Shown in pieces: positions 5,920-12,131 of a DNA stretch of 12,131 nucleotides. The notes beneath the pieces were generated by a model. The model did no database searches. It saw only the letters and a list, made by a program, of their open reading frames with translations, and had not been told where the DNA came from. The position numbers and the translations under genes were made by a program. The DNA is from Spirochaeta sp. (lineage in GTDB: Bacteria; Spirochaetota; Spirochaetia; DSM-27196; Alkalispirochaetaceae): NCBI GenBank assembly GCA_027859055.1, contig JAQIBO010000529.1, positions 1 through 12,131 of the forward strand. The letters run 5' to 3'. Within the stretch, counting starts at the first letter, position 1; each line of letters begins with the position of its first letter.

Positions 5920-6381
5920 ATGAAACAATTGATCGCGATCGTACTGATTGGGACGCTGATCGGACCGGGGGCGCTGATCGCCCAGACCCAGCTTACCACC
6001 GGCGACTACGCCGCCACGGTAACCGCGTCCTCCATCGTCCCGGGGACCCTTGTACCCCTTGCCGACGGAACACGCAACAACGCCGACTCGTACAACCAGG
6101 GAGTCATGGCGGCGGAAGACCAGCACTCCGCAGTGGGGTGGGGATTCGGCGGCTTCTTTGCGGGCGGGATCTTATCGTGGCTCGGTACCGGCGTCACCGT
6201 CCTCATCGCCAACGGCAGTTCGGCGTCCCCGCGGTATATGCCGGAAGACGTGGACGCCGTGAGCTATCGCAACGGCTACCGTGATGAAGCGCAACGGAAG
6301 AACCGGCGCGCAGCCGCGATTCCCGGCGTCATTATGTCCACGCTCTGGACGATCCTGGTGCTCAGCGCTGCTTCGCAGTAA
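5920..6381 (+). CDS. Small exported or membrane protein, 153 aa, under sigma-54 promoter
   Basis: ATG 5920 has AGGAGG at 5908-5913. The N-terminus (MKQLIAIVLIGTLIGPGALI) is a signal peptide or anchor, with possible cleavage after LIA near residue 21. Two more hydrophobic stretches lie at about 72-97 (a Gly-rich GWGFGGFFAGGILSWLGTG helix) and 133-150. Between them is a hydrophilic loop with YRNGYRDEAQRKNRR. The segment DSYNQGVMAAEDQHSAVGW before the Gly-rich helix and the GYRDEA repeat-like motif look like a family of small envelope proteins, but I cannot name it. The stop is 14 bp before the next start, so the two genes are probably co-transcribed. The protein is expected in the inner membrane or envelope. 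Confidence 0.8.
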   Translation: MKQLIAIVLIGTLIGPGALIAQTQLTTGDYAATVTASSIVPGTLVPLADGTRNNADSYNQGVMAAEDQHSAVGWGFGGFFAGGILSWLGTGVTVLIANGSSASPRYMPEDVDAVSYRNGYRDEAQRKNRRAAAIPGVIMSTLWTILVLSAASQ

Positions 6382-6395
6382 GGCAGGAGAGCGAT

Positions 6396-7457
6396 ATGGA
6401 TGCACACACAAACAACGGCGCAACGATAGTCGCCACCGCGGAGGACCTCGCGCAGGTCCTTGATGCTCCTTCCCGCTACCGGATGCAGGGACCGGTGCTA
6501 TTAGCGCACCGCGCGCTCAGAAGAATGGAGCACATCGGTGTGGCTGCTACGGCAATCTTTAACCCTTTTGGACCAACGGTGGAGACGCTCAGTCTGGTGT
6601 GCTTCCACGGCGACTGGGATGCCGGACGTCCGGTCCTGGTCAGGCGCCGGCTACACCCCTTTTCCGCGCCTTACATCCAAGTGATCACCGAGGTGTACTT
6701 ACAGTCGGAATCGTGGCGCGAGCATATTGCGGTCATCCTGGCGACCTTCATCGGCGGCAACGGTGCCAGTATCGCCAGTCGCGAGTGGGCCGATCCGGTC
6801 CTCCAGACGGTGCCGTCCGGCGTTGTCATCACCGACGTAGGGTGGCAGTGGGCGCCCGAGATACGCCTCGGACTTAGCTGGCTCTTTCAGAACTCGACCG
6901 AGGAGCTCGCGGAAGAGGTCCGGAAGATCGACGTCTGCGGTACCGATTTCTGGGAGCAGGCGACGTGCGAGATGGACCGGTGGAGGGAGGGTTTTCGCGA
7001 TTCCCGACGGAACGGGTACGGCACCGATACTGCCGACGCCGACGCCGACGATCGCGATCGCGATCGAACGAACCGCGGAGACCGCAAAAACCGCCAGCCC
7101 GATATGGCGGATCTGGCGGAAAAAACGAACGACCCATACCGGATGCCCCAGGCGCCCCGCGCACCGGTATTTACCGTCATGACCGACGATACAGGGGGGC
7201 TTGCAGGCGTTGCAACGATACAGGACCTCACTGACTTTACTGAGCCGCAGGCGTTCACCGAGTGGTGGAAGCGGATTGGGGCGATCGAATACCAGCGAGC
7301 GCTCCACGAGCAACTCCCGGCCGCATGGCACGGCGCGATCAGGCAGGCGCCCGGCCTCGCGGGGCTGGTTACTGCGATGGGCGACGAGAACGCTGAAGAA
7401 GGCGGCAACGACGACTTTGATGCGTGGTGGAGGTTGTTTGGTGTAGTGGTCAGTTGA
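6396..7457 (+). CDS. Hypothetical protein, 353 aa
   Basis: ATG 6396 has AGGAG at 6385-6389 and is 14 bp after the previous stop. Two folded-looking halves are joined by a very polar linker at about residues 207-235 (TADADADDRDRDR...). The N-terminal half has alternating hydrophobic strands and helices (VLLAHRALRRMEHIGV, ITEVYLQSESWREHIAVILA). The C-terminal half has a Trp-rich pair of helices (EPQAFTEWWKRIGAIEYQRA; DDFDAWWRLFG). There is no signal peptide or membrane helix, and no catalytic motif that I can name. Its stop is 19 bp before the helicase start, so it probably shares a message with the helicase module. Whether it belongs to that system functionally is open. Confidence 0.75.
   Translation: MDAHTNNGATIVATAEDLAQVLDAPSRYRMQGPVLLAHRALRRMEHIGVAATAIFNPFGPTVETLSLVCFHGDWDAGRPVLVRRRLHPFSAPYIQVITEVYLQSESWREHIAVILATFIGGNGASIASREWADPVLQTVPSGVVITDVGWQWAPEIRLGLSWLFQNSTEELAEEVRKIDVCGTDFWEQATCEMDRWREGFRDSRRNGYGTDTADADADDRDRDRTNRGDRKNRQPDMADLAEKTNDPYRMPQAPRAPVFTVMTDDTGGLAGVATIQDLTDFTEPQAFTEWWKRIGAIEYQRALHEQLPAAWHGAIRQAPGLAGLVTAMGDENAEEGGNDDFDAWWRLFGVVVS
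7032..7067 (+). repeat. Hexamer tandem repeats and 18-bp palindrome inside a coding region
   Basis: GCCGAC occurs three times (7032-7049), followed by two GATCGC units and one GATCGA (7050-7067). They encode the Asp/Ala and Asp/Arg linker of the 353-aa protein. The bases 7049-7066, CGATCGCGATCGCGATCG, form a perfect palindrome. Replication slippage is the simplest origin. Confidence 0.8.
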
Positions 7458-7462
7458 TGACT

Positions 7463-7467
7463 GGAGG
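7463..7467 (+). promoter_or_regulatory. Ribosome binding site that decides a TTG start
   Basis: GGAGG at 7463-7467 lies nine bases before TTG 7477, the first codon of the long helicase frame. The nearby ATG at 7481 is in another frame and meets a stop within seven codons. The next in-frame start is GTG 7498, too far from this site. Confidence 0.7.
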
Positions 7468-7476
7468 TAAAAGAAA

Positions 7477-10400
7477 TTGTATGGTAACTTTTCTCTCGTG
7501 AACGGTGCTGATCGTAGTGAACACGACCTTCCTTGGGATCCCTATGTGCGCGGAACCCTTGTCCGGGACATAGACAACGCCGCTCGCCAGGGATATACGA
7601 CCGGCCGGACGAGGGGGGGGGTTCCGCATCTCTACGTTCACGTCGATTTCGGGCCGAACAATCGCTCTTTTGTACCGTATCTCTCGCTCGAGGTCGTGGC
7701 CGATCAGTTAGAGCCGGAAGAGCTATTTGCGGAACGGTCATTTGCGCGTCCTCGCGATCTCAACCAGCTATTGACCTGGACAAAGCTCAGTAGCGATCTC
7801 ACAACGGTGTTTTACTCGATGGAAGGTAACAACACTGAGTTTATGCCTCACCAGTTCAAACCGGTGCTTTCATTCATTGAATCAATCGAGGGACGACTCC
7901 TTATCGCCGACGAGGTCGGACTCGGAAAGACGATCGAGTCGATCTACATCTGGCGAGAACTCCAGTCGAGAAGTGATGCACGTCGTTTGCTTATCGTCTG
8001 TCCATCGATGCTCACCCGGAAGTGGCAGGGAGATCTTCGCGTACGCTTTGGCATCCGGAGCCGGATCGTAAAAGCAAGCGAGCTTCACGACGAGATTGAA
8101 ACCGCTGAGAAGAACCGTACCGACGATGGGTTTGCTCTCGTGACCAGCCTCGAAGGTATCCGCGTTCGGGATGAATCGGTCCACGACGATCCCGTCGATT
8201 CGAGGAAGCGATTCGCACGGTTTCTGGAAGAGGCGTTTCAAAGCTATCGGGATCGCGTATTTGATCTCGTAATCGTCGATGAGGCGCACTATCTACGGAA
8301 TCCAAATACTGCCAGCCACCAGACGGTACAGCGGATTCGCGATCGTTCGGCGAATCTCGTATTTCTCAGCGCCACACCAATACAAACAGGAGACAAAAAC
8401 CTCTTCTATCTTCTTAACTTGATGGCGCCTGAGGTGTTTTACGACTACGACTCCTTTGCACAACTGATAGAGGACAACCGGGCTATCGTCAAAGCGACAT
8501 CATTTCTGCGTGCCGGAGTCCCGCAGCCCGAAATTCTGCTGTCGTTATTGAAAGAGATCCGCAACGGTGTGAGTTTTCGGGATGATGGGGAAATCGCGCA
8601 TCTCGAGAACTATCTGAATGATTATCGCTCGTTAAATATCGAACAGGCGATGTTCTGGGCACGTCGTCTCGAACGAAAGAACCTCTTCTCGAGCTTCATT
8701 TCCCGAACCAGAAAACGTGATGTATACGCGGAGCGTTCTATCCGGTCTGCCCAAACGCTATATGTTCCGTTCGATCCCGTCGAGGAGGAAATCTATCAGA
8801 AGGTAACGAAAGCAATACGCGCCCGAGCCGTACAGACCGACAAACAGACCGAACAGTTTACCCTCCTCATTCGTCAGCGACAGATGTCTTCGTCGATGGT
8901 TGCCGCCCTCGAGAGTTGGCGCGGTAACGAATCGATGGAGGAAATACTTTGGGATGACCTCGGGTTTTTCGACGATAACGGATCTGAGACTGAGGATGAC
9001 TACCGAGTCGGCGATGAGTTCGGTGAACTCTGGAACAGGGAAGAGATACAAGAATTAGAAGAGACAGACAGCAAGTATCGCGAGCTCCGATTGGCCATCG
9101 ACAGTCTCCTGAGCGAAGACCCTGCAGAAAAGATCGTGATATTCGCGTTCTTTCGTCTCACTCTTTCATATCTTCATCGCCGCCTGGAGCACGACGGTAT
9201 CCGTTCGATCCAACTGAAAGGAGGGACCGGAGACGATCGTTTCGACGTGATCGATACGTTTCGCGAGCCCGAAGGCCCAAGTGTCCTCCTCTCGTCGGAG
9301 GTTGGCAGCGAAGGCATCGACCTCCAGTTTGCACGAGTCGTAATCAACTATGACCTTCCATGGAACCCGATGCGTGTCGAGCAGCGGATCGGTCGGATCG
9401 ATCGGATCGGCCAAAAAGCCGATAGGATCGTAATCCTGAACATGGCACGTGAAGGCTCGGTAGACGATCGGATCGTGATGCGTTTGTATGAACGAATCGG
9501 GGTGTTCGAAAACAGCATCGGTGACCTCGAGCCGATAATGGGATCGGTGGTTGATAGCCTCATTTCGGATTATCTCGATGCGTCGCTTACCGATCTCGAG
9601 CGGGAAGAACGTATCGAGCAACAGCTTCGGGCTCTGGAGGTCAAGCGACAAGAGATCGAGAACCTGGAAAAGAACGCGTTTCAGCTGATGGGTTTTACCG
9701 ACTATCTAACCAACGCGGCGCAATATGCACGGGAGAACGGACGATGGATTCGACCGGACGATCTGTCGTCTTTCGTTACCGCATTTCTCAGCGGGCGCTA
9801 CGTCGGTAGCTCTTTCGGTTTTGACGAAGAAGACCGGGGCGATCTTCTTCTCTCCTCGGAGGCGCAAAGAGATTTAGGTGATTGGATCGCGCGCAGACGT
9901 CCTCAACAAGCCACAAGGCTTCATCGTGCATCCCGGCCCGTTTCTATCCGCTTTTCGATAAAGACGGATAGTGTTTCTAAACGCGCGGAAGACGAGTTCG
10001 TGAACGTGACGCATCCGTTAGTTCAATGGGCGATCGAAACGCTTTCTGAGGACCCCAAGAGCTTTCATCGTTGTTTCGCTGCGGAAATCGCCTCGATTCC
10101 GGGAGTACAGCCCGGAGTGTATCTCGTCGGTGTGGAACGTTGGCAAGCGATAGGGTTCCGGAAAGAACGTACACTGGCGCACTCGGGACGCAATCGGTCG
10201 GACGAAGAGATCTCGCCGGAAAGCGTCGAGGCGCTCGTAAATACGGTCGCCGAACGGGGACAACCGTGGTACGACGCCAGCGGAATAGAAGAATCTATCG
10301 ACGAGGTAATGCAACGCGTCCTCGACGATCTGGAGGTGCGGTTCTACCACTTCGAAAAAGATTTTCGCATCGGAAACGAGGCAATATGTGATCAGCAATT

Positions 10401-10641
10401 GAGGAGCGTAGAACAGACGTTTCAACGAAAACGCCAACGGCAACAGGAATTGATAGAGAATTACCAGCGCGAGGTAACCCGAGGACGAAAGAACTTCATC
10501 GGTCTGGTAAATGCGCGGAAAGTCCAACTCGAAAAAGACGAAAGAGAAGCTCGAGAACAGCGCGATCGGATAGCGGCGGCTCGCTCGTCCAATATAGATA
10601 GCGAACTGGTTTGTGTCGGTGTGGTGAGGGTAACAGAATGA
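7477..10641 (+). CDS. SNF2-like superfamily 2 helicase / DNA translocase
   Basis: This 1054-aa protein has all SF2/SNF2 ATPase motifs in order. Motif I is ADEVGLGKT (144-152), Ia is LLIVCPSMLTRKWQ (171-184), II is VDEAH (267-271), III is LSATPIQT (297-304), and IV is around KIVIFAFFRLTLSYL. Motif V is VGSEGIDLQ (609-617), and motif VI is QRIGRIDRIGQ (636-646). A start in TTG is supported by GGAGG. Between motifs III and IV lies a large insert with a very acidic part (DDLGFFDDNGSETEDDYRVGDE area). After the helicase core come about 400 residues with no known domain, ending in a charged coiled coil (about 965-1035). RapA-like and defence-associated SNF2 proteins share this core. The product should translocate on DNA using ATP and remodel bound proteins or nucleic acid. 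The stop overlaps the next start (ATGA), indicating a coupled complex partner. Confidence 0.95.
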   Translation: MYGNFSLVNGADRSEHDLPWDPYVRGTLVRDIDNAARQGYTTGRTRGGVPHLYVHVDFGPNNRSFVPYLSLEVVADQLEPEELFAERSFARPRDLNQLLTWTKLSSDLTTVFYSMEGNNTEFMPHQFKPVLSFIESIEGRLLIADEVGLGKTIESIYIWRELQSRSDARRLLIVCPSMLTRKWQGDLRVRFGIRSRIVKASELHDEIETAEKNRTDDGFALVTSLEGIRVRDESVHDDPVDSRKRFARFLEEAFQSYRDRVFDLVIVDEAHYLRNPNTASHQTVQRIRDRSANLVFLSATPIQTGDKNLFYLLNLMAPEVFYDYDSFAQLIEDNRAIVKATSFLRAGVPQPEILLSLLKEIRNGVSFRDDGEIAHLENYLNDYRSLNIEQAMFWARRLERKNLFSSFISRTRKRDVYAERSIRSAQTLYVPFDPVEEEIYQKVTKAIRARAVQTDKQTEQFTLLIRQRQMSSSMVAALESWRGNESMEEILWDDLGFFDDNGSETEDDYRVGDEFGELWNREEIQELEETDSKYRELRLAIDSLLSEDPAEKIVIFAFFRLTLSYLHRRLEHDGIRSIQLKGGTGDDRFDVIDTFREPEGPSVLLSSEVGSEGIDLQFARVVINYDLPWNPMRVEQRIGRIDRIGQKADRIVILNMAREGSVDDRIVMRLYERIGVFENSIGDLEPIMGSVVDSLISDYLDASLTDLEREERIEQQLRALEVKRQEIENLEKNAFQLMGFTDYLTNAAQYARENGRWIRPDDLSSFVTAFLSGRYVGSSFGFDEEDRGDLLLSSEAQRDLGDWIARRRPQQATRLHRASRPVSIRFSIKTDSVSKRAEDEFVNVTHPLVQWAIETLSEDPKSFHRCFAAEIASIPGVQPGVYLVGVERWQAIGFRKERTLAHSGRNRSDEEISPESVEALVNTVAERGQPWYDASGIEESIDEVMQRVLDDLEVRFYHFEKDFRIGNEAICDQQLRSVEQTFQRKRQRQQELIENYQREVTRGRKNFIGLVNARKVQLEKDEREAREQRDRIAAARSSNIDSELVCVGVVRVTE

Positions 10642-11921
10642 GCTTCTGGAAGAGCGATCTGGAACGAATCGCAGCAAAAGTACGCGCTCAGCAGGCGAAA
10701 ACAGACGCTGAACAACCCCGACGTCGGCGAAAGGTCGTTGTTCGACGAAAAGCCAATCAAGAAGCCCGCCGAAATACACCATTATTTGTCGGTATAGACT
10801 TTGGAACAACCACTACCAAGGTCGCGTTTCGCACCGATGGCGACCGGGTCCGTTTGGTACCACTGACAAATGGAGAAACGGGTGATCTGAAATTCCTGAG
10901 AGAGACGCCTCGTTGGTCCGACCCGGCCGACGTTTCTTTGAAAATGGCGCTATATCACGACGATTCGGTAGATGATGCAGTGCAGCGGGAAATGATCCTT
11001 TTTGCTGTACGGTTCATTGAGGGCGTCCTTCGCGATTCCGTCACACATATCCTCGAAACCACCGGCAAAACGCAGGACGAAGTTCTGTGGAGCGTAACGA
11101 TCGGTGTCCCCGTCGAAGTCCGCAAGACGCCCAAGGAAGCGTTGTTCGCCTCGATCGCGTCCCGCGCATGCGAGGCGGTCGGATTATCCGACGCCGAGGT
11201 GCACGCAATTCCTGAGATACAAGCGGGACTTGTATCGTTTACCGCTTCCAATGAGATAGCCCCGGGCTACTATGCGGCGTTCGATATCGGCGGCGGTACC
11301 GTTGACGCTTCGATGTTTGCGGTGAATAAGAGAGAGGGGCAGTTGCTTATAGAGTTCCTCTCCGGTAGCGTAAAAGCGACGGGCGCAGAAGAGCTGACGC
11401 GATCTCTCCGCGATGTCTTATCGATGGTCGATCCGGCCAGAACCTACGACCCGCAAGAACGGGCGATTCGAATCGACGACAAACAGCTGGTGAATATCGC
11501 CGAAAAGGTGCATAAACAAACCGCGACGGTCCTGGCGTCTGCCCCCGCCAAAAGCATGTATCACCGGTACGAGAAACAGGCGATGATATACGCTTTCATG
11601 ATCGGCGGTGGTGCGCAGATACGGTGGTACCCCCAAGAGATCAAACACACTCATCCAAAGCATCAACTTGGGCGGGCCGGGGTGCCTCGTATAGAGTTTC
11701 GAGAGGTTCCGCACCCCAATGGCTTCGAACTTGATTCCCAGGTAAAACAGAAGCATCGCTTCTTCATCGCCTATGGATTGTCGTTCTATCCTGAGGGAAC
11801 ACGTGTCGAGGTCGTAGGGTTTCCGTCCCAATACAGCGACGAGGAATTCGCACCGGTCTATCAGGACTACAGAGACAAGTTGTATCAACACGCTATGGAA
11901 GGGTACGGTGAAACGATATGA
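10638..11921 (+). CDS. Hsp70/actin-fold ATPase lacking a substrate-binding domain
   Basis: This 427-aa protein starts at ATG 10638, which overlaps the helicase stop by four bases (ATGA) with GAGG at 10626-10629. Residues 1-48 are a highly basic helix (QPRRRRKVVVRRKANQEARR). Then the Hsp70 nucleotide-binding fold is visible: phosphate 1 GIDFGTTTTKVAF (52-64), the IGVPVE strand (155-160), phosphate 2 DIGGGTVD (216-223) and an adenosine-type IGGGAQI (322-328). DnaK is over 600 residues; here the chain ends about 100 residues after the adenosine motif, so the peptide-binding beta-sandwich and lid are absent. It is therefore more likely a switch or scaffold ATPase for its neighbours than a general chaperone. 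The basic N-terminus could touch DNA or RNA (inference). It overlaps the next gene by ATGA again. Confidence 0.9.
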   Translation: MSFWKSDLERIAAKVRAQQAKTDAEQPRRRRKVVVRRKANQEARRNTPLFVGIDFGTTTTKVAFRTDGDRVRLVPLTNGETGDLKFLRETPRWSDPADVSLKMALYHDDSVDDAVQREMILFAVRFIEGVLRDSVTHILETTGKTQDEVLWSVTIGVPVEVRKTPKEALFASIASRACEAVGLSDAEVHAIPEIQAGLVSFTASNEIAPGYYAAFDIGGGTVDASMFAVNKREGQLLIEFLSGSVKATGAEELTRSLRDVLSMVDPARTYDPQERAIRIDDKQLVNIAEKVHKQTATVLASAPAKSMYHRYEKQAMIYAFMIGGGAQIRWYPQEIKHTHPKHQLGRAGVPRIEFREVPHPNGFELDSQVKQKHRFFIAYGLSFYPEGTRVEVVGFPSQYSDEEFAPVYQDYRDKLYQHAMEGYGETI

Positions 11922-12131
11922 GTAATACATCGGGCTCGTTAACCGCTCTCCGTATCATCGTCGCCTATCTTGGAGAGTCAGCTTCTCCGCCGTGGTGGCC
12001 CACGCAGTTCCTTACCGAGGCGGGGTTGGATTTTTTCCGCGGTGTTTTTCCCAAGACATCGGCGTCAGCGGCTGTACATGGATCAATCCGTGCGGCTCAG
12101 GAGATTCACGACGAGCGAATCGGCAAGATTG
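11918..12131 (+). CDS. BrxE-like protein, N-terminal 71 codons (partial, runs off right edge)
   Basis: ATG 11918 overlaps the Hsp70-like stop (ATGA), with no strong separate ribosome site, so translation is probably coupled. The visible part shows LRIIVAYLGE, then PWWPTQFLTEAGLDFFRGVF, PKTS and AAQEIHDERIGK. The pattern LRxxVxxxGE...WW...FPKT...AA..xHDExIG is what I remember of BrxE-family proteins, known from some BREX-type defence loci and without an assigned biochemical function. The match is from memory, not a search. No membrane segment is visible. The rest of the gene, and probably more of the operon, lies beyond the window. Confidence 0.65.
   Translation, partial: MSNTSGSLTALRIIVAYLGESASPPWWPTQFLTEAGLDFFRGVFPKTSASAAVHGSIRAAQEIHDERIGKI

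Noticed and set aside
7481..7501. ATG 7481 as the helicase start
   Set aside because: It is out of frame with the helicase and hits a stop after a few codons.
6699..7741. Minus-strand frames of 210 and 284 aa
   Set aside because: They overlap the 353-aa gene and helicase start, are Ser/Arg/Pro-rich, and have no ribosome sites.
10018..10809. Minus-strand frame of 263 aa rich in Phe/Leu/Tyr
   Set aside because: It is antisense to the helicase end and Hsp70 start, and its composition is explained by the codons of the real genes.

Overview
The window looks like an accessory region (a defence-type or genomic island) of a bacterium of middling-to-high GC content. Shine-Dalgarno sites of the AGGAGG type are clear in front of most plus-strand genes, and one textbook sigma-54 promoter is present. 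Nothing in the sequence names the organism; no rRNA, tRNA or taxonomic marker gene is visible.

Left part (1-2584). A gene leaves the window on the minus strand (start at 162). Divergent to it is a two-gene nucleotidyltransferase/HEPN pair (175-540 and 524-1000) of the MntA/HepT toxin-antitoxin type. Facing this pair on the minus strand is a broken AAA+ ATPase gene (1083-2444). It carries a one-base frameshift near 2270 and an internal deletion near 1365 that removes the Walker B to sensor 1 part. A long hairpin (1004-1051) lies between the two converging units.

Middle part (2585-4733). An intact AAA_14/DUF4143 ATPase gene (3931-2585, minus) sits between two diverged copies of one ~80-105 bp segment. 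That segment contains the 3' end of an unknown gene and the first codons of the AAA+ gene. The right-hand copy is followed by ~600 bp of decayed sequence. So an ancestral pair [unknown gene - AAA+ ATPase] was duplicated or split, the DUF4143 gene now separates the halves, and both flanks have decayed.

Right part (4734-12131). Everything reads on the plus strand. Two small unrecognised genes come first: a 128-aa soluble protein and an 89-aa single-pass membrane protein in an AT-rich patch. A control region follows at 5769-5885, with a 38-bp dyad, three AACACC hexamers exactly 11 bp apart, and a perfect -24/-12 sigma-54 promoter. It precedes a tightly spaced series: a 153-aa membrane/exported protein, a 353-aa unknown protein, a 1054-residue SNF2-like helicase, an Hsp70/actin-fold ATPase without a substrate-binding domain, and the start of a BrxE-like gene cut by the window edge. 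The last three are linked by ATGA overlaps and look like one functional unit. By gene content a phage-defence role is the most likely reading, but that is inference. I do not recognise this exact combination as a named system, and the window ends before the operon does.
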